Shown here one piece after another: positions 33,718 to 45,980 of a stretch of DNA of 64,000 bases. A program made the position numbers and the translations under genes. Source of the stretch: Neurospora tetraspora (Eukaryota > Ascomycota > Sordariomycetes > Sordariales > Sordariaceae); NCBI RefSeq assembly GCF_033439725.1, contig NW_026944390.1, positions 434,001-498,000 on the forward strand. The letters run 5' to 3'. The notes under the pieces are model-generated. The model did not search any database. It was given only the letters and a program-made list of their open reading frames with translations, and was not told the DNA's origin. Positions within the stretch are counted from its first letter, which is position 1; each line of letters begins with the position of its first letter.

Positions 33718-35499
33718 ATGTTAGAAAGGCATCATCGGATGGTGACCATGGATGGGCACTCCACTCCTGTTTGCGAACTCAGGGGCGGTCTATCAGCAGT
33801 CATGTTTCGAAACAGATCTCAGCGGGAGGAGGGGTCGAGATCTCGGTTGAGAGAGCCACGAAGTTCGGAGGACAACGAGCCTGAGGATGAGTTGGAACCT
33901 CTGTTGAGAGAGGCGCGAAGTTCGGAGGACAACGAGCCTGAGAATGAGTTGGAACCTATGTTGAGAGAGGCACGAGGTTCGGAGGACAACGAGCTTGAGG
34001 ATGAGTTGGAATCTGTGTTGAGCGAGGCACGAGGTTCGGGGGACAACGACCAGCCGCCGCCTGAGGGAGCCAAGAAACGCTCAATGAAACGCAAAATCAT
34101 GAAATTCATCCGCAAGCCGTTCGACAAGTTGCGCAACAGAGAAGAACTGGTCCTGCCCGATCCTCCGCACCCTCACGCTCCTCCGCCTCTTCCCGGTTTT
34201 TCGCTTCTTCTTAGGCGTGAATCACCTAGGCGTGAATCAAAGCGACACAGTATGGTGCGGGCTGTCAAGAAACTGTTCCCAGACCGCCCAGACTGGTACG
34301 TCCGGATAACAGATCAGGAGGTTGGGGAGTCTCAGGCTGGCTCATCTCAGGCTGGTTTATTTCAGACTGGCTTCTCTGAAGCCGGTACATCTCAGGCTGG
34401 CTCATCTCAGGCTGGTTTATTTCAGACTGGTTTCTCCGAAGCCGGTTCATCATCTCAGGCTGCTTTATCTCAATCCATTTCTGGTGGAGTTGAGCGCGCT
34501 GCCTCTACACCACATGCCGCCTCTGAACAAGGTGCTCAGCAAACAGAAACACAAGTCTACGGTTTGTCACCCAGGTTACCAAGGATCTATCTGACAAGGC
34601 CGACGCCGCTAAACTCACCACGCCATTTCTTTCCGCCGCCAGGCCATGTCTTTCCGCCGCCAGAATTGTCGAGAGACGAACTGGCGAGGCCGACACAGGG
34701 TCAATCGCTTCAAGGCCAAGCATCCTCTGGTGATTCAATGACCGCTCAGTCATCAAGATCTGCAGCTCGGACGTCACTGTTACCACAGGAGGCCAATATC
34801 AGAGCCGCAGCTATAAGGCGAGACCAAATCGAAGAGAATTCTCGGGACTATTTTCAGCGACAGTATTACAACAGATACCTGGAAGGCCAGAATAGTAGGG
34901 GTGATGGGGGTGGCGAAGATGGTCAGGATGGTGAGGGTGGTGAGGATGGTAAGGGTGGGGAGGATGGTGAGGGTGGTAAGGATGGTGAGGGTGGTGAGGA
35001 TGGTGAGGATGGTGAGGATGGTGAGGATGGTAAGGATGGTGAGGATGGTAAGGATGGTGAGGGTGGTGAGGATGGTGAGGGTGGTGAGGATGGTGAATCC
35101 TCTGGTAATTCAATGACCGCCCAGTCATCAAGAACTTCAGCTGGGGCGCCACCGCCACCACCACCACCGGAGGCTTCGAACAGAGGTAGTAGACTTCTAA
35201 AGCTATTTGGACGGACTCCTCGATCCAATAGAGACCGTGAAGGCCAGAATAGTAGGGGTGACGGGAATGACGAAGATGGTCAGGGTCGTGAAGATGGTGA
35301 GGGTGGTGGAGGTGGTGAGCAACGCCCGCACCGGCTCACCAGGCTATTTCACAGACGCAGGGATCAAAATCCTATACCTGTGACCCGGGTACCATTAAAT
35401 GACATTCGGTCTGGCCAGGGTGACGTTGGTCTGCAACTCAGCAACACGGTACGCATTGTGTCTGCAGCGGCTGCCGCTGCAGGTGCTTGGGTTGGGTGA
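33718..35499 (+). CDS. Repeat-rich hypothetical protein
   Basis: Open frame of 593 aa with no recognised domain. An alternative ATG at 33801 would leave a more ordinary 104-nt gap to the GCP4 stop. Four repeat layers are visible. (1) A 57-bp unit, LREARSSEDNEPEDELEP-like, at 33847, 33904, 33961 and 34018. (2) A 60-bp unit repeated twice, 34330-34449, SQAGSSQAGLFQTGFSEAGT. (3) A collagen-like Gly/Glu/Asp array GEDGEGGEDG, 34906-35095. (4) A pair of larger blocks: SMTAQSS at 34736 and 35111, and EGQNSRGDG at 34882 and 35239. Between them lie Arg/Lys-rich stretches (KKRSMKRKIMKFIRKP). The frame is kept through all repeats, with units in multiples of three, which supports coding. Probably disordered; role unknown. 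Confidence 0.6.
   Translation: MLERHHRMVTMDGHSTPVCELRGGLSAVMFRNRSQREEGSRSRLREPRSSEDNEPEDELEPLLREARSSEDNEPENELEPMLREARGSEDNELEDELESVLSEARGSGDNDQPPPEGAKKRSMKRKIMKFIRKPFDKLRNREELVLPDPPHPHAPPPLPGFSLLLRRESPRRESKRHSMVRAVKKLFPDRPDWYVRITDQEVGESQAGSSQAGLFQTGFSEAGTSQAGSSQAGLFQTGFSEAGSSSQAALSQSISGGVERAASTPHAASEQGAQQTETQVYGLSPRLPRIYLTRPTPLNSPRHFFPPPGHVFPPPELSRDELARPTQGQSLQGQASSGDSMTAQSSRSAARTSLLPQEANIRAAAIRRDQIEENSRDYFQRQYYNRYLEGQNSRGDGGGEDGQDGEGGEDGKGGEDGEGGKDGEGGEDGEDGEDGEDGKDGEDGKDGEGGEDGEGGEDGESSGNSMTAQSSRTSAGAPPPPPPPEASNRGSRLLKLFGRTPRSNRDREGQNSRGDGNDEDGQGREDGEGGGGGEQRPHRLTRLFHRRRDQNPIPVTRVPLNDIRSGQGDVGLQLSNTVRIVSAAAAAAGAWVG
33847..34060 (+). repeat. 57-bp tandem repeat (19-aa unit)
   Basis: Nearly four copies starting at 33847, 33904, 33961 and 34018, each beginning ttgag(a/c)gag, inside the gene at 33718. 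Confidence 0.92.
34330..34449 (+). repeat. 60-bp tandem repeat, two copies
   Basis: 34330-34389 and 34390-34449 differ at only a few bases and encode SQAGSSQAGLFQTGFSEAG twice. Confidence 0.93.
34906..35095 (+). repeat. Gly-Glu/Lys-Asp minisatellite
   Basis: Interlaced 6- and 9-bp units (gatggtgag, ggtggtgag) encode G-x-D-type triplets. The pattern also opens long His/Pro or Ser/Pro frames on the other strand, which are artefacts. Confidence 0.92.
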
Positions 35500-37209
35500 A
35501 GGTCCATGAGGATGTGAAGCATAACAGCGAAGCTCCAACTGAGCAGCGTAGGGAGAGGTTTACTTGATATAGAGGAGTGAAGCGAAGATTACTAGTCAGT
35601 AGAGTTCATAAACGAAAATGGTTCATCCGTAATCCGTCAAATTTGTTTTCCTCTCACGCGCTTCGTCATGTGTAGTTCGCGCCGAGAGAGCCTCAAGGTT
35701 CTCTCAACCAGGCAACCCGACCCTTTTGCAGTTGAGGCGTTTTCTTGGCGATGCAATTCAGGGACGGGGACAGGGATCAGCAAGGGGAATTTCAGGGGCC
35801 AAGATGGACCCTTGCATAGGGTTTTAGGGGTGTGTCAGTCTTTCAGTTCACACCCATTTCCAGTTCATGATCAACCAAGCTTCTTTCTGGCTTCTGCCGC
35901 CAGAGGGCATCCCCGCCTCATCCGAGGCAGCGGGTGGGGTTGCATGATGCAGCCAGAGGACGGGAACCGGAAAGGATGGATGGACATTTTGACTTGACAC
36001 GGGTTTCATCTGAGGTTTGGGTGTGAGAAAAGAAAGCGAATGAGGATGTTCGCACTACGCCATCCGAGCATGGAAGTGATAAGCGCGCTTCTTGATTATC
36101 CCAACCTCACTGAGGATGGAAAGCTTCCCGAACATTTCCGTCGGGTTGTTTGGAGGGATGAGGCGCAGTCCATTTCATTTTTAGGTACGTAGTGGTGTTG
36201 GGCTGAGGGCACCATGGCAGTACAGTAACAACGCTAGAGAATGGGATTCGCGTTCCACGGCTATGACGGCGCTAGATAGGGCGGTGTTTGTGGAGCGCAG
36301 GGTTCAGATGTTCAAAACACTTTCCACTCCCACTTCACTTGATTCTTTCACTTTCTCGCTCATTCACCATCATCGATCTTTTCGTCGTTTTGTTTCTTCT
36401 TTTCTTTCTTGCTTCAGGTTTCTTCCACTTAAGTTCCCTTATCGATTGTTGCGTGCTCAGCTCGGCCTCTTTCCGGCTTCCGAGAGCGCCCCGCGAAACA
36501 AACCAAATTTCACCAAGCGAACACGAACTAGAAGCAGCGGAAAGAACGAAACGAAATGTGCCGTTCTTGACTTGTTTTCTTGCCCGACTGCTTTTCCTCT
36601 TCAACTTTTTTTGGTGGAAGAAACGAAACGACGACAGAATTTGAGATTCCAGCTTTTCAGCGCCGCGCGATTCTAGATTGGATACCAACGAAGACGCCCG
36701 CAGCGTCCGTGGTGCGCGTGCCAAACAACCTCCTCCGGCCCCTCCCTTCCGAACGCTCAATTTCGGCTGCGCCATTCAGCGGTGTAGTGCGTCACCTCAA
36801 CGCTTCTACGCAAGTGTCAACTTTAAGTCTGACAGCGCGGAATGCGCTGTTGAATGACGGATTTTTCAAAGGACGAATCCGACGGGACGAGTTGGAATTT
36901 GTTAGGGGAGGATTGTTACTCGCATACTTCTGCATCCTATCGTACCGATTTATAGGTGCTGGTCATTACGGACATCGCATTGCGCACGGCAACTCTGGCG
37001 CGCATAATAAGCTGGAAACATCCGATTATACGAGACGTTTGATGGGACGAATCTGTTGAAGAAGGCTTAACGGAACTTTCTGGAAGTATATTCACAACGA
37101 TTGCGATTCGCCTTCCTCTGGTCTACGTATCCAACCATCTTGCGGCCTTACGAAATCGCAAACCACCACTTTCCGATCAACAGAAACCAAGAGTATTCTA
37201 TCGCCCATC
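35500..37209. promoter_or_regulatory. Intergenic and promoter of the DUF300 gene
   Basis: 1.7 kb without a recognised gene. 36300-36660 is rich in TTTC/CTTT tracts on the + strand, typical of a strong fungal promoter and long leader. The open frames here are low-complexity and unsupported. Confidence 0.5.
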
Positions 37210-39108
37210 ATGGGTACCCCATTCTGCAACACCACGTTGGATGATATGCGAAGTAGGTTCTGTCCCGAGTCTTTTCTCAGACTAAGTCACTGACCTATCT
37301 ACGTCACAGTCCACCCCGGCGATGAACGTCCCATAGCCGGGCCCCTGACCTTCCACTCCCTCGCCCTCATAATCGCCGCCGCCTCGACGCTGGTAGCCAT
37401 ACTTACGAGCTTCTACCTGATCATGCGGCACGCGACCAACTATACCGTGCCTGAACAGCAAAAGCAGATCATCCGCATCCTGTTCATGGTGCCCGTCTAC
37501 ACCTGCTCCTCCTTCCTGAGCCTGCGCTTCTACTACCATGCCATCTACTTCCAAGTTTTGAGCGACTGCTACGAGGCCTTTGCCATCAGCTCCTTTTTTA
37601 GTCTGATGTGCCACTACATCGCGCCCGACTTGCATTTGCAAAAGGAGTACTTTCGCGAGATGCAGCCCATCAAGGATTGGGTGTGGCCGGTGAACTGGAT
37701 GGCCAAGTGCTGTGGCGGGCACAGGAAGGGTCCCTGGAGGACGCCGAGGAGCGGGCTGACGTGGTTTAACATCATCTGGATTGGGGTTTATCATTACTGC
37801 TTTGTGAGAGTGGCTATGACAGTCGCGGCGGTGGTGTCGCAGTATCATGGACGGTATTGCGAGAGTAGTAATTCGCCCATGTTTGGGCATATTTGGGTAT
37901 GTGTCCCTCCCTCTCCCCTTCTTCATATTCTTCCACTCCCATTGTTTATCTCACCCCTTATTCTCCCCTCCTTGACCTTCCCCTTCCCCCCATCAACCCC
38001 CCATACTAACCCCCCGCCCACCCAAAAACAGATAGTAGCAATCCAATCCCTCGCCGTCACCATCGCCATGTACGCCCTCATCCAATTCTACATCCAACTG
38101 AACGCCACGCCCCAACTCTCCCCGCACCAACCCTTCCTCAAAGTCCTCGCCATCAAACTCGTCATCTTCCTCTCCTTCTGGCAATCCATCGCCATCTCAG
38201 TGGCCACCTCCGAAACCATCCACATCGTAGAACCCAATTCCGTTCTCGCCTACCCCGACATCAAAGTCGGCATCCCCTCTTTACTGCTATGCTTCGAAAT
38301 GGCCTGCTTCGCCTTCCTGCATCTCTGGGCTTTCCCCTACAAACCGTACACCCCCCGCAACAGCAACCGCGGCATGGATTTCCACGGCCACGCCAAAAAA
38401 CAAGGTGGACCGATGGGCATCCTAGCCCTCTGGGACGCCATCAACCTCTGGGACGTGGTCAAGGGCTTTGGAAGAGGGATCAGGTGGTTGTTTGTGGGCG
38501 TGAAGAAGAGGGAGAGGGATGTGAGTTACTTGCATCTCGACAAGGATACTCACCCGCTGGGTAACAGCATTCCGCTGCGGGGCGCCAGCACCAGAGGGAG
38601 ACAAAAGAGCAGCAGCGACTCGCCGACGATGGAGGTGGTTGAGCATCAACATCAACAGGCGACGGGAGTGATGGGAGGAGGAGACTTAGAAGCGCCGGCG
38701 CAGGCGCATCAGCACCATTATGCGCATGGGGTGGTGTATGGACATGATGGGCATGGGCGTGCACTCGATACGAGCTACAGAGGCGCGTATGCGGCAGGGA
38801 GGAGTGAAAGCTTTGATAGCTTGGATTTGGCGGGGGGAGGGATGCCGAGGGCTGAGTACGAACGACGAGGGAGAAGCGGCTCTGCTGCTTCCGTTGATGA
38901 GCATCATTATTACGAGGGCCGTAACACTGGCGGTGGTGGTGGTATTACGACTTATCATGGAGGAGATCATGGTATGCGACCAACCGTATACAGAAACCAG
39001 AGCAGCGGGTACTATGATCCTCTGCCAGCGCCACGAGAGGAGGATGATAGTGTTGGACTGGTTAGACATGCACCATATCCGTATGGAAGTCAGAATGGCC
39101 ATCGATAG
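37210..39108 (+). CDS. DUF300 / organic solute transporter alpha-like protein (Hfl1-like)
   Basis: Exons 37210-37252, 37310-37896 and 38032-39108 give 568 aa. The first exon (MGTPFCNTTLDDMR) is 43 nt and has an N-glycosylation site (NTT). Family motifs are clear: LIMRHATNYTVPEQQKQIIR, FMVPVYTCSSFLSL, YFQVLSDCYEAFAISSFFSL and VGIPSLLLCFEMACFAFLHL, with about seven hydrophobic helices in the first 330 residues. The rest is a cytosolic tail rich in His/Gly/Ser, with HPLGNSIPLRG-type linear segments. In Schizosaccharomyces pombe the relative Hfl1 sits in the vacuole membrane and recruits lipidated Atg8; plant LAZ1 has a similar vacuolar role. Vacuolar localisation here is by analogy. Intron 2 (135 nt) has an unusually long pyrimidine tract before its ctaac branch site. 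Confidence 0.88.
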
Positions 39109-39670
39109 GCCCTTAAGGAGGGGCCTTGGCTTAGGTGGAGGAGGAATCATTCATGAGCAATTGCATTTTATGTTATATACCACTTTGCAGCGGGGTATCA
39201 ATTTACATTGTAACACTTGAGAAAATGGAAACGACAAGTTGTTAACCACTCCTTTTCTGATTAGTGCTATCCTATAACGTCTCCTCTTATTTTCCGCCTA
39301 TACCAAGTAGGTGTATCTACCCCCGGGTCATGACATGTCATTACACAACTTCAAACATCATCCCTTCTCAGCGACAGACACCGCCCATCGTTTTACTCCA
39401 AGCGCAACAAACAGAATCTCAGAGGTAGTGATTAAGACAAAGGATAGGACAGACGGTTGGTTGAAAAAACAAATGCTTCTCGTTAGGTAAGGAGGCCAGA
39501 ATGCCGGGTATAAAGAGTTCAAAAGACCAAGATTCCAATCCGAACCATAGGCAACGTCAGGGTATTAGGTTGCCAGTGCCTCCACACACACATCCCAATG
39601 TGAAGAGAGCCTGGATACAAGACTCAAACAAGAAACAATACAAAAGACGTTAGTCAAGATGGATCTCCGT
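39109..39670. terminator. Convergent 3' region
   Basis: 562 bp between the 3' ends of two convergent genes. It must carry both polyadenylation regions; no gene inside. Confidence 0.5.
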
Positions 39671-42485
39671 TTAGTAGTAGATCTTCTCTTCCCAAATAGG
39701 AGGCCTAGTCCCCTCCTGGTCCCAAACCAAGTGTCCCTTCTCATCCAACTCGCAGCCCTCATCTGTGATGGGGATGGCCCGGCTCGTGTGCTCCACCTCC
39801 TGGCGAGACACGCCGGCACCGTTGGCATCGTTGGGGATCCAAAGAAGCGGTACATCGGAAGTGACACTAGGCGGGCAGTACGCATCTCTTTCGACCTCTG
39901 CGGCGTACGGATCGAGCTGGACACCCTTGGGCAGGAAAGCGCGCAGGGCGTTGTAGTCGGAGTAGATCCAAGGCTTGAGGAATTTGATCAAGAAGTTGGG
40001 TTTCTTGCCCGTCATGTGGTTGGGCTGATGCTTCGAGGCATCAGAAGCTTCTTTCGCACCAAGGATTGGATCTTCCGCGCGGCTCTGAGCACCGTTGGTA
40101 CCGTTTGTCGGAACCTTCTCGGTGTAGGTTGTCGGGCTATTGCCATTGGTCGGACCGCCGCCGTGTTCATTCTCTGCGGCATGCAAGTCGGTGGGAGTGT
40201 CAAGCAGAGGGCCCTCCTCCTCCGCAAGAAGATCGAGGGGAAGGTTATACATCAACGGGTTGAGGGCGGAGTTCATGCTGATGTGGAAGAGGATAGTAAA
40301 GATGAGGAAGATGACCATGAGGACAAGCGGACCGGGGGCGACAGAGGCACCGAAAAGGCCAATCATGCAGATTTCAGCCAAGTAGATGCCAGTGTAGAGT
40401 TGCTTGATGGCACGAGGGTAAATGAGGCCACGGGTGTCGATCTGAGTGTCAGTGACAAACAGGACATTGTAGCGCCAGGCGAGATAAAACAAGCCCATAG
40501 CAAGTGCAGCCCAGCCCAGCATAAGAGGAGCAATAGTCGCGTACGCAATGGCTATGAATAAGTTAGTGGAATGCATGTATGGTAGGAGGGGCAGGGAAAA
40601 CTCACCGATGACCACAATGTTGGTATAGACTGGCAAGGTGCTACCCCAAGAAATGGCACTCAGGTTCGCCCACTTGGCGTACATAGCGCGAGGGGTAGAG
40701 GCGAGGAACTTGTACAGAAGGTTGAAGACGAAGAATCCGACTACCTGAGTCAAGACCGAAGTCGCAATGCTCAAGCCCTGTACAATGAAATAGGAGATGT
40801 AGAAGTTGGAGGACTTTGGCAAGTTCTCGGCAAGGAGACTCGTCACTGAACCCGGATTGTCAGCAATCTTCTTCGCGACGGCAGTGGCAGATGAGGCGAC
40901 AGTAGCGACCAAAAACACCTGGATCACCTGGAAAGCGAAGTAAGCGTTCTGAGTGAACAGCTCGACTCGGGAGAGCGAGGGCTCGCCGGCGAGCTTGGCA
41001 CAGATACGGATGACGACCGGAACCAAAGACATGAGGATGGAAAGAGCGACGGAGGGCAGCAAGCCGGTGACAACGCCCATGATGACGCTGGGAATTTTTT
41101 TGAGCCATGTCAGGAATGAGATAGTCTCGAGGAAGTTGACGTTGCTGATAATACCAACAACACCAACCGGAATAGCCCAAAAGACAATCATAGCGGTAAT
41201 GAAGGCGTAGACGGCGTAGCGACGAATGACACGCTGCCACCAGGGAATGGCAAGTGAAGACCAGACAATCTCGCTGGGGCGGATACCGATGTACTTGGGA
41301 GTCATATGGAGTCCCTGGTGGTGGGCCAGGATCTGGGCAGCTCCTTCAGCATCGGCCTGGGTCTTGAACTCGATAAAAACGCCAGGGACCTTCTTGAAAG
41401 CTCCCTCACGGTACTTGTCCTGAGCTGCCTCAGCCTCAGGAATGAGACGCATAAGCTCCTCACGGCACCAGTCGATCGTGTCGACCTTCTTGCCGATCAG
41501 GCCCAAGGGTCCAAGACGATGAGTTGGGCGCTTCTTCCTAGGAACCCAGCGGGCCGCAATGCTGCCAGACTCGGCATCCAGGGGGGCTTGCTTGTCAATG
41601 TCGTCGACAGCACCTTTGTTCATGGCCTTGCGACGGATCTTGTTGGCAAGCTTGATCAGCTTGACCTCAGCCTTTTCGAGGCGCAAGGCAACCTTGTCGC
41701 GCTCCTTGACCAGTTCGTCGACCTCCTTGGTTTCGCTTGTGATCCACACATTTTTGACAGAGGTACCAAAGATCTTGCGCAGCTTTTGCTCGTCGAGATA
41801 GGGTTCTGGGACCGCAGTAAAGAGTACAGTACGGGATGAGATGCGCTGAGAGTATAGAGGGCTGAGCAGAAAGGCCTGGCGAAGGTTGATATAGAAGATG
41901 CACTCTCGCATGATGAGGTACATGACGAAACCGAAAAAGATCCAGCCAATAAAGACGTGGGCATAATAGCGGCTGTATTGAGTGTCGCGGTGGATGTTGC
42001 CGTAAGTCAAAATATCCAGCTGTTGCAATTTATTACCGCCGGTAGCATTGACGGGGAAAAGGACGGGCCAGGTGATGCAACAACCGACGAAGCAGATGGT
42101 AAATGCCATGCGCAAGTAGCGGAGGTAAAGGTACGCGTCGAGCGACTGGTGCTGAAGGGCGTAAACATCGGGTATCTTCCAGAAATCCTTGAACCAGCTG
42201 AATAGGCCACTTGACAAGCTTGGTGATCGTTCGTTCTCTCGCAAACTGCCTAGGTAGGTTCTGGGAGCATAGTATCTTCGGTTGCTCTTGCGCAAAACCA
42301 AGAAGACCGCTATGTAGATTGCGGATGTGATGAGGACCGGGACCAAGGTCGAGACCATGCCTACATTGGTTCATAGTTAGTTTCGTTGCCCTTTAGACGG
42401 CGTTTTTTTTTTAAGACCTACCCGACAGCGATACCGGTGTCTGGGCCTCTTCCGTTTTGGCGGTGTCATTAGGTATGTCGCTCAT
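39671..42485 (-). CDS. CSC1/OSCA-type (DUF221/TMEM63) membrane protein
   Basis: Exons 42485-42422, 42360-40606 and 40551-39671 give 899 aa. Exon 1 encodes MSDIPNDTAKTEEAQTPVSL and joins at G/MVSTLVPVLITSAIYIAVFL, the first membrane helix, across a 61-nt intron. The second intron (40552-40605) is 54 nt, in frame and free of stops, but has clear GTGAGT, actaac and CATAG signals. Family features in order: an N-terminal helix and RSNRRYYAPRTYLG, two further helices, the cytosolic RRM-like domain (SSRTVLFTAVPEPYLDEQKL and PGVFIEFKTQADAEGAAQIL), then the conserved channel domain with RRYAVYAFITAMIVFWAIPV, GLLPSVALSILMSLVPVVIR, YFIVQGLSIATSVLTQVVGF and PLMLGWAALAMGLFYLAWRY. Relatives are osmotically or mechanically gated cation channels, or (RSN1/PHM7) less defined, in plasma membrane or ER. 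Normal length. Confidence 0.92.
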
Positions 42486-45400
42486 TTTGGCGGTTTCGCA
42501 GGATAACCCGCTTTAGATATTAAATGTAGGTATTTTGTTGTCTCGATCTGGTGGTTGATGTTCCAGTGTTTTGAGTTCGGTGTAGTTAGTTGTTGTTGAC
42601 GTGAAGCTCACCAGCAGAGGGAGCTGGGACTAGGTAGGGTTAGGCCACTGCAGCTCAGGAGTTGTTTGAAGAAGTGAAGACGAGGGTAGGGGAAAGAAAA
42701 GACTAATAGACCAAAAAAGTGGGAGTGACGGGATAGTGATGGGACCAGGGAGGAGGAGAAGGGAGGGCTGGGCATTTACGTCGTTAGGTTGCAGGCCACG
42801 GCAGAAGAAGCAAGGAACCAGGACAGGGCAGCTTCTGGGTGGTCAAGAAGGTTGCACCCGTGTATCTCTCTGGTTGCCTCTGGTAGTGGTACTACCCAGA
42901 TTCCAGATTCCAGAGATCAGCTTTCGAGTTTCCCCTTTTGAGGGTTCACAACAGAGAATGAAAAAAAAAGGGAAGAAGAAACGGGAGAGGGGAGGGGGGA
43001 GGCCATGTGGATAAGTGCAACGACCCCGGCTCTCCATGACCAGGTGGAAATCGCTAGGGTAGATAGTGGACTGCGGAATGGACTCACGCTATTGCTGAAA
43101 CGGGGACTGCCGTGCTTGGCTTCACTTTAGGTTTGTGACTTGTTGATTGAGGAAGAATTGGGTGACGGGCGCGCAACTTTTGCACACGCAAGCGCAAATA
43201 ATGATCCAAGGGAGCAAAGGAGCTTCCGTTGGACCCTATCAATCAACACACGGTAAAATAAAACGGGAAGCAATATCGATGCCAATCGAGGGTCAGAATC
43301 ACCAAGCAGTGGTTCATGTTAAAGGAATTGGCATTTGATATCATGTCGGACGCCCAATGATGAGGCCAAGCTTTGATCTTCAAGCTTCCTCCATATTTTC
43401 CCGTTTCTTCTTTTGTGTGCGCCTTCTGTCATAGCATCGAGCTCCTGCCATGATTAAGTTTCAATCGCAAAGAAAATCCCAAGAGGAAGGAGAGGGTGAC
43501 ATCTCCAATGACGCAACACGCCTGGAAATCTGCACATAGTGTTGCTTTCATTCCTTCCCGACGATTTGATCAAGCTCGGTGCATGTGGGGCGTATGGCGC
43601 AAGGAACGCTCATCATTGGCCAACAGCAACCCCGGTACTTGGAGCTATTGAGCAGGGATGGCAGACACGGTCTAGATCACCGCAATCGTGAACCCGACCT
43701 CGAGATCCTGCCACTTGCCAGCCATGCAAATTCACTGCCATCGCACTCCCACTGACCCATGCCAGCCTGAGCCTGCGCCCGTCTTTTCAGCCTCTGACGG
43801 AGTAAAAAGCAGCAAACAACTCAACCGCGTAGGATACCTGCATCCAACTACCGAATACTTTCGGACGAAGGCGAATAACCCAACGACACTGACGGATGAG
43901 AGCAGAAATGATAGCGCTCGACCGACATGGAAACGGGCGGCGCTTTCTATCATTCCAAGATTGGCTCTCATTACCGGGGTGCCGAAAGCCGTGAGCGCTT
44001 CCCTCACTCGAGCCTCATCAACCTCTTGTCACCGCTAGCCAATTACGTTGGAACCATCGTGAAAGAGCGATGTGCAACCAGTATTTCCGAAACAGGGTGC
44101 GCCAGTGACCATGTCGACGACCATTTGTTTCATAACCGACCGTCTGGGCTCGGCTCTGTCAATCTTGTCAATCTGAAGGGCAATCATCCGGGACAAGGCC
44201 ACAACCCACTCACCGATACCCTAGAAAATGAAGTATCACCCGCCGCTGCCGTTGCCATCGGTCACCGTCATTATCTACCATCTGCATCTGATGAAAATCC
44301 AAAGGGGGGATGGTCAATGTGAATTGTGAGATGCCGACTCGTGATTGGCCACGACATGTCACTCAATTGTGGGTGGAGAGCTCCGCTTTCGCACCCCGCG
44401 CTACTGCAGCTTTCAGCTGTGATGGTCCATTGGGAGCAGGCACGACCGCGTCGAAAGCCACTGGATGAAACGGTAGGAAATTGGATATTGAATCTTTTCC
44501 GGTCTCGTGATTTGTCCGCATCGCGATAGAATTCCAGACTACGATGGACCGCGAGAACAGCTTGCGCATGGTAGCTGAAGGGACATTCGACTTTTTATTT
44601 TGGATGCGACAGATTTGCCATCTTGTGTTTTCCTTTCCGAACTTCCACTCCTTTTCCTGTCCATGACGTGGCCTGCGACAAATTGCGACAAAGTGAACCG
44701 GTCAGGCCAGAAGGGTGCGCAAATCCAAGCTCCACAGTTTTTGGATCCACAGACCCTGACTGGCAGAGATTACCTCGTGGTTGTGGGCCCCGCTTTCGGA
44801 CCAGATGGCCCGGGAGCTCTCATCGCAACACTTCACAAATGGAAACGATTCCTTTTTTGCGAACAAGGCCGGCGACATATCCGCGGCACTCGGTTCGTTG
44901 TTGGTTGCAGACAGAAGACACATACTGCTCATGGTTCAAATGCACCCGTTCAGCAGTTCATGGATCTTCAGCTATCAGAGGTCGAGGTAATGACATGTCG
45001 CGGATGTCTGGGCCCTTCATGCATCACACGCATGGGTGACTTGAAGCCATCATCGCCATCAACACACCCAAGGTCCTGAAGCCACACGGGCGGTTTCGAA
45101 AAGACCTTCGACGACGAGTGCTTCACGACAGCAGCCTGCGGCTATGCCACTATTATGGAATGTCTCACATCGCCTTGGTGCTCAGGGATCGAGATTCGAG
45201 CCAGACTGGTCAGACTGCTGAACAGTTCTGTCAGTGTTGAGGAGGCCTCATGACTGGGTTGCAGTCCCCCAAAGCTCGCGGTCGATAACACTTGAGGACC
45301 AGCATCTCTCAAGATTCGATTATGGGTTACACCGAGATGGATGACTATGAAAAGATGTCTCAACAAATGTCAAACGGCGTTTGGAATTGCAGTTAAACAA

Positions 45401-45980
45401 CGGCAGAGTGAAGTTGGCACAAGTGTCTCAACTTCCCGAGTGACTTAACGCACTACAATATGGAAAAACGGGTCGCTGAGATACCGAGGAAACCACAACC
45501 AGAGAGTCTTTGGAATCACATCGTGGAAGTTGTCCGGGATAATGATGTGGTTATTTGGTAACGGGCCTGGGCGCCTCACGGGGTTCGAGTGTATCCCTTA
45601 TATTACTCACAGATCCGGCTCCTTTTGAACACTAACAAAGCATATGATGGCAAGCTTCTCTGCTGTTTCCGTCGTCTTTATTCTATGCAGCTCCATTTCT
45701 ACTTCTTTGTTACAGCTGCATTTGGCATCGGATAGCTCTGTCTGACAATGCCTCGTTCACGTCGCAAAGAACAGCGGCTCTTTGTTGGGCTGCAATGGCC
45801 GGGGAGACAATGAACCATCCCAATAGCATTGGGAGAAAAGGCACAACTTATGGTGAGAGGTGATCGCCTTTTCAGAAGAAACATGTTGTTCAACTTCAAC
45901 TTTATCACCATTTAGACTGCCGAGCAAGGAGAGCCAATTCTCATCGCCACCAGAATTAACATCACCAACCTTCCAAAACC
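42486..45980. promoter_or_regulatory. Long divergent intergenic region
   Basis: 3.5 kb between divergent start codons. Purine-rich runs on the + strand lie at 42736-43010. Open frames of up to about 160 codons (for example 44600-45079) have no motif, no family resemblance and no codon pattern I trust. I see no RNA gene or repeat. Unrecognised multi-exon genes or non-coding transcripts cannot be excluded. Confidence 0.45.

Noticed and set aside
34811-35228. Antisense His/Pro and Ser/Pro open frames
   Set aside because: They are mirror images of the Gly-Glu-Asp minisatellite in the sense gene.
36263-36775. Overlapping open frames on both strands in the TTTC-rich region
   Set aside because: Low-complexity composition of a promoter and leader; no conserved feature.
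44600-45079. 159-codon open frame in the long divergent intergenic region
   Set aside because: No motif, no family resemblance, and an overlapping frame of similar length on the same strand.
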